Assembly (NCBI GenBank): GCA_030247855.1
Contig: JAPDRN010000002.1
Coordinates: forward strand, 372,001-436,000
Direction of reading: 5' to 3'
DNA: 64,000 bases
Source of the DNA: Knufia peltigerae
Lineage: Eukaryota; Ascomycota; Eurotiomycetes; Chaetothyriales; Trichomeriaceae
The translations under genes and the position numbers were made by a program. Within the stretch, counting starts at the first letter, position 1, and every line of letters begins with the position of its first letter. Under the pieces are notes generated by a model. That model made no database searches. It saw only the letters and a list, made by a program, of their open reading frames with translations, and was not told the DNA's origin. Below are positions 1 to 11,857 of the stretch, one piece after another.

Positions 1-1220
1 TTGAAACTTCCTCGATCCGCTGCAGATCCAAGGTCTGTACGCGCAAGCATCGAACTGATTCGTCGTGCAGAACGAGTCTGAACACCAACATCGCCGAATT
101 CCAGACCAAGCTGAGAAGCCAAGTCATTTGACTGGAACGATGCCTGCTCCTGGGTAGATGGAAAAAGCCCTCCTTCGGAATATTGCTTGTCGCCAACGAC
201 GCCGAGGCTCTCTCTAAGGTCGCCTGGCCGTCTGGTAGGGTGGCTCGTACCAGTCTGATCACGTCTGTATATGTTTGAACTTTTCCTCAAAGAAGACCGT
301 GGCTTTAGGTTGTGGCTGCTCCGGTGCCTTTCCGAGCCTTTACTGACGACATCTGGACTCACCTGCCACAACGTGAATGACGACTTCTCATCGATGGTCA
401 GAGCCAGACAGACAGGTGGTATTTCACTCCCATAACTCAGGTCAAAGTCGTCATGACGTGAAACGAAGAGAAGTCTCTCGGTTCTTGGTAACGCCTTGCA
501 TTCATCCAGAGGCTCCCCCATACGATTCGTGCTGTGGACAACAAGACCCAACTCTGACATGAGCTGAGTATACGAATAAGTCCGTGGCATACCCGCAGAC
601 GTCGACAACTTCGATTGTGGAATCCATCTCTGGCTCGATGGGAGTACAATAGACGGTCTCGAACTGTTGCCTCCTAAAGAAGTGAGAGTCTCATTGATGG
701 TGCTGAGGTCTTGTTGAAGTTGTAGCGGGTTGCCGAGATCCTCATCTGACTCCAGCTTCCGTTGCAGAATGAAACCACCTGGGCAAGGGTGAGCCGACTC
801 GATATCGAAAGACAGCGGCACAATATATGTGTCGCCCGAGAGCAGAAAGATATGGATTTGTGTTTTTAAGACGGCCACCAAAGCACGCTTGTCGACATTC
901 TGGAGCTCTTCCTGCTTGCAAACAATTTCGCCTTCTGCCGGTTGACCAAGAGCGAATGTCGATATAAATGCATGTGAGATGGTCTCGCCTTCCACAGCTA
1001 AGTCTAAGACTCGTTGAACGACGCCATTGCAAGACCAGACAACGCAGTGATCAGTGATCAGTACTTCCTCTTCAACAAGACCGTATCCATCAGCTTGACG
1101 TCTTTGAGAGACAGACCATCTGTACAGGGACGGTGCAGGGTCTGGAGGGAGGATGGACTCGGTGACCAGATATTGTAGAGCGCTGGGTTCACGGAGGCCC
1201 AGCGATTGCACTGAAGTCAT
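1..1220 (-). CDS. APC1: Anaphase-promoting complex subunit 1, N-terminal part (runs off window)
   Basis: Reading on the minus strand from the ATG at 1220-1218, one frame stays open without a stop to base 1, giving about 406 residues. The gene is therefore cut by the window edge and has no stop here. The protein opens with a short segment containing LREPSALQYLVTES, followed by a beta-rich region (ITDHCVVWSCNGVVQRVLDL, KTQIHIFLLSGDTYIVPLSF), SSFTLWQ near residue 290 and RRISSMLARTDLG near residue 390. These match the N-terminal propeller region of fungal APC1/BimE as I know it. APC1 is the large scaffold of the nuclear APC/C ubiquitin ligase that drives mitotic exit. No intron is needed in the visible part. 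It is divergent from the Nup37 gene, with 298 bp between the two ATGs. The family call rests on recalled similarity, not on an alignment. Confidence 0.8.
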   Translation of the reverse strand, partial: MTSVQSLGLREPSALQYLVTESILPPDPAPSLYRWSVSQRRQADGYGLVEEEVLITDHCVVWSCNGVVQRVLDLAVEGETISHAFISTFALGQPAEGEIVCKQEELQNVDKRALVAVLKTQIHIFLLSGDTYIVPLSFDIESAHPCPGGFILQRKLESDEDLGNPLQLQQDLSTINETLTSLGGNSSRPSIVLPSSQRWIPQSKLSTSAGMPRTYSYTQLMSELGLVVHSTNRMGEPLDECKALPRTERLLFVSRHDDFDLSYGSEIPPVCLALTIDEKSSFTLWQVSPDVVSKGSERHRSSHNLKPRSSLRKSSNIYRRDQTGTSHPTRRPGDLRESLGVVGDKQYSEGGLFPSTQEQASFQSNDLASQLGLEFGDVGVQTRSARRISSMLARTDLGSAADRGSF

Positions 1221-1518
1221 GGTTGAAGAAGCGAGACGGTCGAGGGGTCGACATTAGAAGAGATTGTGAGATCGAAGGAACGCAGGCCATAATTGTATTT
1301 ATCGTCTTGAATCCATGATCCTGTCGTCGTAGGATTCTGTGGCTGTTCAAATCAAACACACGGTGAAGTCAGTCAAAAGTTGCCCTGACGCGCTTTGACG
1401 CGAATTGGAGAAACAATCGATACATGCAACTTTGCCATTCCGCATAGGACAAGACGGCGAACCTCTCTCTACGACAACTCTTATCTTTGTGTGTTCAAGA
1501 AGAGTATTTTCGCCGACC
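1221..1518. promoter_or_regulatory. Shared bidirectional promoter APC1/NUP37
   Basis: This 298-bp gap separates the start codons of two divergent genes. Neither side has room for another gene, so both core promoters and both leaders must lie here or overlap. I see no clear TATA box. That the two genes are co-regulated is inference from the arrangement only. Confidence 0.55.
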
Positions 1519-3776
1519 ATGGAGCGTACAGTGCTCAAACAAAAGGATCGGTTCCAGTTGAGGCAAGTCGATCCCGTCCTTGATACTCACCGCGTCAATT
1601 GACAACAACCCACAGCTACGACCTCCCACATGAAGCCTACGATGCGCACGTCTATCCTCGACAATCCTCCAATGGTTCCACTGTCGTAATATACGGTCAC
1701 GACGAAGGTGTCCGCATCGCCTGGTATGCTGGGAAATCCTTCAGACCGGCTAGGAAGGATGCTGTACCCGCCAAGGTCAACGGGACTGCAAAGGCAGATG
1801 CCATGGTGATTGATCTGGACGATGACGATGATGATGACCGACCGAGAAAAGGACATCCTCCAGCGCCGGCCGAATTCGAGCAGGAAGAGCAGGAAATAGA
1901 CCCAGCCGCACCATACGCAGATTTCCTGAGGTGTATTGACATCCCGTTGGGCACGGCGGCGGTACGTATCGCGGTGCCCAATATTGTGAAGGATCTCGAG
2001 CAAGCTCCTCCTGAGTCGTGGCCCTCACTGTACCTAGACCATATCGTGGTGACTGTGGCTTGTGCAGACCTTAGTATTCGCCTCATCTGTGCTCCCCTGA
2101 ATCCCCCTGCCCCAGGTGAAGAGGATGCATCCAAGCTGGGAATCGATACCATCAAGATCTACGGACCAAATTCGCACCAAGATTTCATATCAGACATCGC
2201 GATTACGCACACTGCGAGCGTCCAGGATGAGAAAGATGGCAGCGAGCAACAACAAGGGAGTCATGTTGGCTCAAAAGCCGATCAGTCCTCAATTTCACGC
2301 CAATGGTCCTTACTCATAGCCAGCATCTCGTCCACCGGAGCAGGATTGCTACTCATCCACCAGGTACCGGTGCAGTCTCACTCAATCTCGTCAGCACCCG
2401 AGCATCACTTGCCCATCAGGAGGCAATATCTACGGTCGTCTGCTATGAGTGCAAAGTTGGCGTTCAACACATGCTCGTATCCCGCCGAACGGCACTCCAG
2501 CCTACTCATTACCCTCTCGTCTGCCTCGTGCGTCAAGCTGTATCAAGTATTTCCCACCTATTCTCGTGAGCGAAGAGGTTCCACTGCCACTGCCGATTCT
2601 GTTTCTACGACACGGTCTACGAAGACTGCAAGCAGCTCTCGTGGGAAGTTCCTCATGAGCTTCCTCCCGCCTTTTCTATCGAATACCAGCGGCAATGTCA
2701 CATCAAGGAGGAAAGGCGTCCTCGACGCGCGTTGGGTTGCTGAAGGACGGGCCATACTAGCTTTACTCGAGGATGGCGAATGGGGCATATGGGACCTTGA
2801 AGCTGTCGGGCCGTCCTCGTCCAACACAGGAGCGAACTTGATCCGGGGGCAGGCCAATATCTCAGGGATCCATGGGGGATCGTTGACCAAGTTCGCAATC
2901 CGATCAATCATATCCTCACCTACCGAAACGAAGCAGAAAACAGCGAATGCCGAGGAACAGCCTGCGTCGGGCAGTCTAGCTCCCATGACCCCTTCGACAC
3001 GGAAAGTGCGTTCCGAGGGTCTCTTCAGCGGGCTTAAGGAAGACTCGACGACATCAAAGCCTCAGAATCCACGAGGTAGCATTTACGTAGAAGCCGTCCA
3101 GAGCGGACGGCCCCACGACGAATGTGCCGTGATAAGCTACGGCGACGAGAATGTCTTCATATCGTCAGTGCAATCGGTATGGAGGTCCGACATCAAACCG
3201 GTTCGCTTACCAGCAGTGAAACTTGGTGGTCAAAATCCTCTCCGTTTCAGCTTGCTCCCGAAACCACGAGCGGGCGCCGAGTCCTCGGGTCTCTTTGGCA
3301 TATCGGCGTCCACGCCTGACTTTTTCATCCAAACCAATCACCGCCTCATCCTTTCTGTGAGCCCTGTGACAGATGCAGTCAACGCCACCTCCAACCCGTC
3401 CACACATGCCGCCGCTTCGCTCGGCCCAGAGGCTTCTGACCAAGCTCTACTTGCATCAGGTGTTCTCGACGTCGACGGCATGGACCGTTTGCTGGACCAG
3501 ATGGGCGGCGGCGGCGGCCGCCGCGGCCCTACGACGACTACTACTACTTCATTCAAATCCAGACCCATGAATATCTTCACGAAGAGTGTGGGGTTCCAGG
3601 TCGACAATGATGGTGATGATGATGCTGATGAAGATGATGAGAACTATGCCGGTGACGATGTCGATGTCGCCATGGCATCACCTACGCCGACGAAGTTTGC
3701 CTCTCTGAAAGTCGGCAACTCTTCCAGAAGATTCGGGCCAGGCAGTCAGGTGTCCCAGAGGCGATTATTCACTTGA
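1519..3776 (+). CDS. NUP37: Nucleoporin Nup37-like protein
   Basis: Exons are 1519-1562 and 1616-3776 (734 residues). The first exon encodes MERTVLKQKDRFQL, and its last two bases join CTACGAC to give FQLSYDLPHEAYDAHVYP without changing frame. The 53-bp intron starts with GC (gcaagt) and ends with cacag, so it is a GC-AG intron. The protein opens with a propeller-like region (STVVIYGHDEGVRIAWYAGK near residue 40), has a further WD-type blade (AILALLEDGEWGIWDLEA) near residue 395, and ends in low-complexity Gly, Thr and acidic tracts. This layout resembles the long Nup37 of Aspergillus-type fungi, a member of the Nup84/Nup107-160 outer-ring complex of the nuclear pore. Alternative: another WD-repeat protein. 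The C-terminal third is not conserved in any way I recognise. Confidence 0.6.
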
Positions 3777-4967
3777 AGACAAACCAAAAAGAAAAGCAAA
3801 TCATGTACCTCCCCTGTCCAAAATTTGGGACTGGACTTGCCGTAATACACATGGCTCGAGCTTTTCGTCACACACACACCCCCCTCCCCTTTTGTACGAT
3901 ACCCAACTCTGCTGCTCATCTTGTTCCGCACGAATTTGATAGTCGACGGTTCCATCTCTTTCCCTTTTGGGAAAGGGTTTTTGCTCTTGTTCGTTTTCCC
4001 TTTTGTTCAGTATTGCGTTCAGTTCCGCGATCACTTCTTTTCCCACCCAAAAAAGAGAGAGGACCCTGCCGACCCCTAGTAGAGACCCCTATGTGTCTTT
4101 TTTTTTGCCTTTCGTGTTGATGTTTTTCTTTTCCACATTCACATTCACACATCAAGTCGCGATGCAAGGTGGAGCCCAAGGCGAGATCGATACCTTGGTC
4201 AGCTCAGTATTCCTCGCGAAACATTAAAAAAAAAGGATCCTCCTCCCCGGAAGGAAAAAAGTCTTCTTGTTTCCATCCTGGAGAGGAGGGGAAAAGCCAA
4301 AGCCGTCATCCACTTGTCAGAAAAGACACTCCAAAGGTGTCTGGTCGATCAACGCCCGTCCCCCTAAAGGACCCTCCGGCCGTACAAAAAGGCGGCGCAC
4401 CCGACTGCTTGTCGAGAGATGGGCTGGTCGGGGGGGGCCTGCCTGGCTGATTTTTCCACAAGGTTCTTTTTGGGGACCGGGTGGTGACAATGGCTTACAT
4501 CTCAGGGATCTTATACCTGACCAAAATCATCACTCCTGCTACTCCTACTCTTGCTGTACACCGTACGAACCAACAGTCGACGATACTCCCAAGATGAGAA
4601 TCGTCTGCATATGAAGATTTCAATTTCTCTTCTTTTCATTTCTCAGCTGTTAGGGTATAAGATTGTGTTCTTTTTTTCCCTTCTTCTGTCTACCGCACAA
4701 AATCACTCCTTTAGCCCTCGCTGCCGGTCCGAGCGAGACTATAATGACCTACATGGCCACCAAAACCTTTGTTCCCTGGCTATGCAAAAAATCTGGCCTT
4801 TCACCACAGTCCATGAGTCCTGATAGACACCTAAATGAGGTCCGTAAGTTGTACTAACCACAACCACACATGTCTTGATCATCAACCAGGAGTGCAAATA
4901 AAAAGAACACCTGTCAATCCAGGGTACCAATGTTCCCTCTCCCATAATGCGTGATTCCCTCATCACT
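3777..4967. other. Intergenic, convergent 3' flanks of NUP37 and eIF2A
   Basis: Nearly 1.2 kb with homopolymer and T/C-rich runs (for example near 4100-4130 and 4665-4690) and an A-run near 4227. Both flanking genes end here, so it holds two 3' UTRs. The open frames are short, overlap on both strands and carry no motif. I see no gene. Confidence 0.6.
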
Positions 4968-7501
4968 TCAACCAGTGTATCCCAATGCGGACAGTTCTTT
5001 CCTGACCGAATCTTCACTTGATATCTTGCGAATTTGCGTATCTTCCAACTTCTCGCCGCCAGCAAATCGCATCTTGAGATCCTCAATCGCTCGAATCTTC
5101 TTCAACAGTCCTCGAATCTTCTTATCTTGAGGATTTCCGCCGGGAGTTGACGGGCTTGTGACCTCCAGGTCGGGAGGAGCTTGCCCTTGCGGAACCGGTG
5201 GAGGGGGTGGTATCTGTGCAGATGTGTCAATTGACGCCAATTGGTTGCCGTTCCGAGCCTTTTGGTTGGGTGTCGCTTGCGCATGACCATGTCCAGGACC
5301 CTTAACAGTACCATTCGCGTGTGGGCGGCCGTGTGATGAACTGGCCGTGTCTCCGCGCTGGCGCCTGCTATTGCTTCGACTGCGTTCCTTCTTTGATCCA
5401 GAGGGCGGCTCCAGCCCAGGAGCAGGCACATAGTTCCTGCTTCGGCTGCGCTGGTGCCCACGGCCATCCGGACTTCGAGTTGGGCTCTTTCCTCGGCTAG
5501 CATGTTGCTCAGGAGTAAGGCCATTGTTACTGGTTCCTTGCTCACGTGCCGCGGCGGCGGCAGCCTTCTTTGCCTCTCGCTTCTTGGCATTTTTCTTAGC
5601 GGCCTTGGACATAGGCTCTCCATCAGCTCCCTCACCAGTACCTGTCAAGCTCACACCGCCACCAGGCGCAGCACCAGGTGGCAGTGGTCCATTCTCTTCG
5701 GCGAGTTCAGCACCTGGAACGACCCGTGAGCGAGACTTGCCAAATCCATTGATATTACTCGAGAATGACGAAATGCCCTCACGAACAAAGGCAGCGCCTC
5801 CCTCATCTTCTCGCCGAAACGCGAGAGGTGTCACTTGGCCTCTCGCTCCAGGGGGTCGGTATGCACCAGCCGGCTTGCTAGGCGTCTTCCTCGCTGCCAT
5901 GTATTGCGTGGCACTGCTGTGGGGTACAGGCATAGGCGACAGAGGATTATTGCCGAGAGGATGCATTTCTGCGGACTGAGGACGCCAACAAACATGATAC
6001 AGTTCGTTCATGTCCTCGTTATACATCAAGTTACCGCCAGCGTGCCAGATGCGAATGCCGTTATCGACCCGGAGGCGAGGTGACGTGGTTGCCGTGAGAA
6101 TGTGTACACCATCGGGTGACCACTCGCACACACTCGCGTTACTAGCTTCGATGGTGCAAATCTTGGTCATATCCTTCTCCAGGTCATAGATGTCCATCTG
6201 CCCGGCAAGATTTCCAAAGCCAGCCACTAGCACGAAACGACCGTGGGGAGAGAATAGCACGGTATTTCGTGGTCCAAGTGGAAAAGTGTGTACTGTCTGA
6301 GCTTTCGAGTTGAAGATGACGGTCTTCGCCGGCATGTATCCGTAGACCACGGCGAAGCTATTGGACTTTGGCGACCATGAGACGTCGTGGATTGGGCCCT
6401 CTTTGTCTACAAATTGTTAGTTCGATACTCAACGACGAAAAGAGTAGGCAAGGAGCTACTAACCCAAATCGATTCTCGAATCAAACCCTCCATTTGCACT
6501 CAGCAAATAGAGTGTAGTCTCTCCATAATAACTCTTTCCGGTCTTGTCGACCTCTGTTTGTGCCAGCACAATCAAAGAAGTGCCATTGTCGTTCCATTTC
6601 AGTTGGACTTTGTCACCTTTGAAAAAGTTCTTCTGAGATACTGGTGTGGTGAAGTTTGGCACCTTGTAGACTCGAACAGCCGCTGGTTGTCCCTAGAAAC
6701 GGGTTAACTTCCGTCTGTGTAGCAATCATGGCTAATTCACCTTTCGCTCAGGCACGAAGACTGCGATAGTATGACTCTTGCCAGGAGAGACGGCGAAGTC
6801 TGCCACGCCTTCAACACGAATCTTGTTCCACACAGTCGTGAGGTCATGGCTTTGGTAGATTTGCACTTCGTTGGTAACCACTCTCGCGCAGAACTCCTCG
6901 TCCTGGGTGTACTGCAGATTCCACCCAGTCTGGGATTTCTGGACAAATCGAGCAACCGACTCTTTTTCGACCCCTTCCGCCAAAGCCTTTTCATCAATGA
7001 CCAGCCATACCTTCAGATTCTTGACGGCATCGCCATTCTCGTCCTTGGAAGGGCGCTGCCAGGTGATGATGTAAGTTCCCAACGGTGAGAAGCCTAGTTC
7101 GAAGACGTTTTCCGCAGGGAGGGTTGAGATGATTGCACCGGTGTCGGCATTGATGATGTTCACCCTCATCCAAGTCAGTGTTGGGTGTTTACCAAAAATG
7201 AACTTGCGCAACCTTACTTCTCGGGCGAGGCCCATGCAAAATATCTGCCACATGGCGAGTAAGCACAACAACGGAGGTTTCCTTCCGGTCTGGAGTCGTC
7301 AGTATGGCAGGAAGAACCAGTACGAGCTAGGTGATGCATACCGCTGGAATCCAGAAAGTGCTTCATAGTTGGGTGCGCCGTTGACCACGCCGATGCCCTT
7401 GAGTGTCCGAACTGTTGCACCGAGTTAGCATCGTAGACATATTTTTTTGCTTCTCTTCCGGAAAGGTGCTCCGTACAGGCAAATTGCGTAGTGACCGACA
7501 T
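4968..7501 (-). CDS. eIF2A: Eukaryotic translation initiation factor 2A
   Basis: Six exons on the minus strand: 7501-7477, 7411-7342, 7289-7218, 7164-6741, 6692-6464 and 6406-4968. They sum to 2259 bases (752 residues). The joins restore TQFAFRTLKGIGVVNGAPNY, FQRPEGNLRCCAYSPCGRYF, WASPEKVNIINADTGAI, VPERKGQPAAVRVYK and IDLDKEGPIHDVSWSP. These are eIF2A beta-propeller sequence. Introns are 65, 52, 53, 48 and 57 bp with normal GT-AG ends; the first exon is only 25 bases long. Residues 1 to about 440 form the propeller (VLFSPHGRFVLVAGFGNLAG and NASVCEWSPDG are typical). A basic, low-complexity linker follows, with Ala-rich KKNAKKREAKK near residue 530. The C-terminal helix ends in LLKKIRAIEDLKMRFAGG. 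The family is a cytosolic, GTP-independent Met-tRNA binding factor that is non-essential in yeast. Confidence 0.93.
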
Positions 7502-8550
7502 GACGCTCAGTGTCGCAATTTTGGCTTGCGGAACAGCTTGAAATCGCAACCGACTCGAGCGATATAACCAATCGTCGAGCGTCAAGGGAATTTCGGGTCG
7601 GTAGAAGAAGAGGGAGGAAAGGCAGAGATTGCCACAAAAGACACCTGTGGGAGTTGTCACAATTCGGGTCTTGCCGTACTTGACAAGTCAATGTCAGCTA
7701 TTGTCGGTAGACGGGCAAACTGTTTTGGGTGGACTGCTGGAGGGTGAAGAGAGTGAGGTAGAGAAAGAGGCAGAGGGAGAGGGAGAGAGCGGTAAGGGCA
7801 AAGAAAACAGGTGAATAATGCGAGTAACAGTCAAACGCAGGAGCCACGCGCAGTTCTGTAGTCGAGGCCCAGAAAAAAGTGTTAGCTTGTCAGTTGTCTC
7901 GGCTGAGCGCCCAATTCCAAGCCTCTTAGCCCCAAGGCTACTTACCGCGTAGAGACAATTGTGCCCGTAGCCTTACCTGAGGTACCTAAACTACTGTAGG
8001 AGTTAACTATAACTTTACTAGCCTCGCTGACGCTGACCTGGTCGTCATCCCCCGTTTCATGTGCAGAGCCAAAGCCTTGTTGCTAGATCTCAGCCTTGTG
8101 GTTGCCCGATTCTGGCTACGGATACCATCGCCGCTAAAGACCTCTCAGATTTGATCAAATGGCTACGATTAACCTGAGAGCCAGTGAGAATTCACAATCA
8201 ACACAATATATCCACATAAGTTCCCGCCAGAATGGAATTGCGCTCCTTCTACGGATACCTAATAGTACAAGTAATTCCCTGAAAGAATCTTAACGCATTT
8301 CAAGGTCTCCAAACAGAACAAGAGACCAGGCCTACAAAGGCTCGTCTTCAAAGCGCCACGCTCTAGAGTCGATTCCTTCTCACATTGGCAGGACCTGCTC
8401 CCAGCTTCATCACCATTGCGCCGTGATATCGTACATCCCAAATAAAATTCCGCTCTTCCATAAGAATTCGTCGCAAAGAAAAACACCCGAGGGGTTTCAT
8501 GGAATGCTCTCGTCTGCACTGCAAAGGCATCACAAGGAGTCAAGCATGGT
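7502..8550. other. Intergenic between eIF2A start and the next gene's stop
   Basis: About 1 kb holding the eIF2A promoter and leader and the 3' flank of the next minus-strand gene. An AG-rich tract (gagagtgaggtagagaaaga) lies at 7748-7767 on the plus strand, so it is pyrimidine-rich as read toward eIF2A. No supported gene. Confidence 0.5.
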
Positions 8551-9532
8551 CTACTCTTTCTCGAATGGAAACTTGCCCAAGGTCTGACCATCAGCGCTTC
8601 CCAGTGAGGAATGAGGCTGGCCACTGGGGTTTAGCCTATCCCGCATGATACCCTCAGCAACCTCTGTGCCAAATCCTGAGAACCGGTGACCGTGACCTTC
8701 TGCAGACTGATCAACAGGTGGTGCTGGTTGCATGGTCGTGTCCACTATGTCTTGATCGTAGCTCATCCCATCCATCATCTTCGGGTCCATGCTGCCAGCC
8801 GCAGCGCTGGGGGTGATGCCACTCATAGGCGTGCTCTGACCTGATCCAAAAGCCGGCATCGTACCCGTCCGAGGTGTTGATGGCGCATTGACCCCGGTAC
8901 TGGTTCGAGAGACTGAAGCGCGTGTGGCGTAGGGCGTAGAGACTGGACCACTTACGGTGCTTCCTGCACCTTCGCCGAAGCCCACCAAGCTGGCCTTGTC
9001 CTCGTCAGAAAATCCACCGGTACTGGAAACTCCATCCTCTTGGTCTTCGCTCATCTTATCTGCGTCGTAGTCAATGCTGCCACTAGCCCATGTTGTTCTA
9101 CCACCAACGCTGCCTGTTGCACTTGCGCTTCCAACAGTACTGCGCTCCTTGAACTGCGGAACGTTGTCAAAGCCTTGGCCATAGACACCACCCGATCCAG
9201 GAGCCAGATGCCCGAGTGGTGTTGGCCGAGACGCACCGACCCTTTCTAGTCCAGCAAGACGTGAAATTCGATCGGCTCGTTCGGCTTCTAGGGTGTTTGC
9301 TGATGAAGTAGCACCTCTGCCGCCATGGCCCATTGCACCGTCTTTGATCGCAACGACAGATAATGTTGAGAGGGAGGTGGTGGTCGAATTCGGAGTCCCA
9401 GGGCCCATCTCGCTGGGTGTGGCCGGGTCAGATGGGGGAGGCGGCACTATTAAATATCCAACGTCAGTGAGAAAGGCTTAAGATGAGAGTCTACAACATA
9501 CAATTGATCAAGGTGGGCCCTCTATTAGGCAT
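8551..9532 (-). CDS. Conserved-looking low-complexity protein, function unknown
   Basis: Two exons, 9532-9502 and 9446-8551, give 308 residues. The 55-bp intron (gtatgt...taatag) joins MPNRGPTLIN to LPPPPSDPATPSEMGPGTP. The protein is rich in Ser, Gly, Thr and Pro, with no signal peptide, membrane segment or catalytic motif. The segments that look constrained are ERADRISRLAGLERVG (about residues 57-72), a Ser/Gly/acidic block containing GSVGGRTTWASGS and KMSEDQEDG, then LVGFGEGAGSTVSGPVST. I believe proteins of this pattern are widespread in Pezizomycotina without a known role, but I cannot name one. It is probably intrinsically disordered. Codon-level continuity over 896 bases and the clean splice support a real gene. 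Confidence 0.7.
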
Positions 9533-10287
9533 GTTCGCTTGCTTGGATGTGGATTCTGAGTGTAATGGGGAGGTTTCGATCTTGTATGGAGAATTCAATG
9601 ATTTTGTTCAGGGTTTAGTCAGTGTTTCAGAGTGATTATTGGTGATGTGTTGATCAAAGTTTGTGGCTCGGGTGTGTTGTGGTCGGATCAAAAGAATATA
9701 GGAGGGAGAGAGGGTGCTGGAGAGTGCGCCTCTGGAGGAAGTGACACACAACAGTGTGGCAGTCGGGTAAGATCAGATGGAGTAAGAGGATCGTTTGCTG
9801 GCACAGTGTAATAATGAAGACAAATGGATCATGGTATGAAGGGTCGTTTTCAAGAGTGAAGTAGGAGGTCGTTCAGGTACGAGGTATGTTGGTTTGGGCT
9901 GCGCCGCGCATTCAGACTAGAAACGTGATCGGACAGTGCAAGCCCTGGAGTCGATGGCATTTTCCGCGATACTAAAGTCGTCGTAGCAGAAGTTACGAGG
10001 CACTCCAGGCACTAACATTCCAATACTCGACGTCATGGCCCCAAACCTCCATTCTCGCCTGTTGACGTGAGTTTACACGTGATGTGTCTTCTGCTCACAA
10101 AGTCGTATTCGTACTCGTACTCGTACTCGTAATCGCACTCCCTAGTACGGGGTGCACAGCATATACCATATCTTCTATCCATGCAAGAAGACTTTAGTGC
10201 CCTGTTGCATTTATCCTACTACGGTCTCGTTAACCAAATCATGCTCCATGATACATCCATACATAAGTCGTAACAGACCAGGTAGTG
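9533..10287. other. Intergenic with a short hexamer repeat
   Basis: The 5' side of the 308-residue protein gene and the 3' flank of the proline-rich protein gene. It contains the TCGTAC hexamer tract listed separately. The stretch at 9600-9900 is G-rich on the plus strand. No gene seen. Confidence 0.5.
10103..10138 (+). repeat. TCGTAC hexamer tandem tract
   Basis: Six consecutive hexamers: TCGTAT, three perfect TCGTAC, TCGTAA and TCGCAC. It is a simple imperfect microsatellite lying 150 bp beyond the stop of the proline-rich gene. Confidence 0.85.
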
Positions 10288-11857
10288 CTACCGGCCCGCG
10301 CTGGCCCTTGCGGCATCTACCTCTCTCTGAAGGGCTGCAAGATCGGCAAGAATATCCCTATCCCCAAATCTCGTGTGTCTATCCGCATGATCGTCTTGTA
10401 ATTCCATGGGTTCTGTGATTCCCAAGGCCGACATGGGTGGTCGTTGCGTATCGACGGAGCTACGGCTGGATCCTCTACCCCTACGAGGCGGTGGCACTGG
10501 CGGAGGTGGTAGTTGACTTGCTCTCTTCAGATATGACGGAGTTTGTAATGGTGCGGACTGCTGGCCCAACTGGCTGCTATTCTCGGGAGTGGAAGCGAGA
10601 TCGAGCGAAGGGCGACGCTCACCAGTGCTGGTTGAACGGCGTGAAGGAGGTGGAGGAGGCGCTCGGGGCGTCATTGTTCCCGGAGGGCTCGTGGGGGGAT
10701 CGGAGTCACTCAGCACTGACTGTCGTGAAGAGCTGCTTCGGGTCAATATCGGCTTGCTAGGCTGTTGTTGACTCTTTCGACGAGTAATAGGAGGCGGTGG
10801 CGCTGCCCTCTTGCTGACTTCGGGCATGGGAGGATCCCCTGATGGCTCACTGAAGTCACGTTGCTCTGACGATGGCGATTTCATAGCAGAGACATTGGAA
10901 GAGGCATCGGGTGCCGGTGGTAGTGAAAGCGAATTGATGAAATTATCGAATTTCTTTGAGGAGCCAGACTCAGATGTGCTATCCTTTATTGCTTTTCCAC
11001 GCCGACTCTTTGGTGGTGGGGGTGGTCGCTTGCTTGAAGAACTAGATCCAGGCAGACTTCTGTGTTCGACATTGTCCCGTGTGTCCAGCTCTTCCGACGT
11101 GCGCGGGCTTTCCTCGCGTGTGTTTGGGATGGTCTCGAAAAGCGAATGCTGTGAGATCGAAGCCGAGTCCGCACTGGAGCTGTTGTCACTTACAGATTGA
11201 GTTGACACTGTTTGATTCGGCACTGTGGTCTCTCCCGATGTAGCACTTCCTGTAAGCAACATCCTCTTGAAGGCATCCACGTCCATAGTCGTTTTAGACG
11301 AGGCGTTTTCTTTCTTTACCCGGGTATCGAGTGGTTGCACAGAGGATGGTCCTCTGGGAGTGCTGGCGAAGCGTGCCAATGTGTCCTTCACAGCACTATC
11401 AGGGTTTATCTTGGGAGCAGCCACTGGTTCGACCACTATCGCGGTGTTGGCTCTTGCATTTTCCAATGCTTTCTCGATGGCACTATCATCCCCATCTCCT
11501 CCCTGTTCCGCAAATGGATCGATGGCAAATGCATGGCGGTAGTCGGTAGGGGCAGGAAGGGGTGAACTGAGGAAAGTTGATGGGAACTCCTGTCGAGTCG
11601 ATTCGGGCGAGGAGGCATACGAGGCGGGAGAGATTATCGAAGGAGGAGAGGCAAAGTTCACATGTTTCTGAGCCGTGGTACGAACTGTAAAGACAGACGG
11701 TCAATGGAGTCCGGCTTTCCAAAGTAAATGAGGCATGAGGTCTACCTTTCGTGTCTATAACCAAGGGCTCGGTGCCGCGCGGGCCGGGTGAAGTGTTGGA
11801 TGAATTGCTGCCGCCAGCGCCTTGAGCAAGAGAACTACGGCGAAATGGATTGGACAT
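10288..11857 (-). CDS. Proline-rich disordered protein with SH3-ligand-like motifs
   Basis: Two exons, 11857-11746 and 11684-10288, give 502 residues. The 61-bp intron joins LVIDTK to VRTTAQKHVNFASPP. The start MSNPFRRSSL follows a stop-containing leader. The protein is Ser/Pro/Thr-rich with at least six polyproline blocks, each followed or preceded by basic residues (KRPPPPPKSRRGK, RAAPPPPITRRK, RAPPPPPSRRS, LPPPPVPPPRRGRG). These are class I/II SH3-ligand-like. Two short segments look structured: DVDAFKRMLLTG near residue 170 and the C-terminal helix DILADLAALQREVDAARA. This suggests an adaptor for SH3 proteins of the actin or endocytic machinery, similar in style to yeast Aim3/Bbc1 partners. 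That is inference from composition; I do not recognise the family. Confidence 0.75.
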
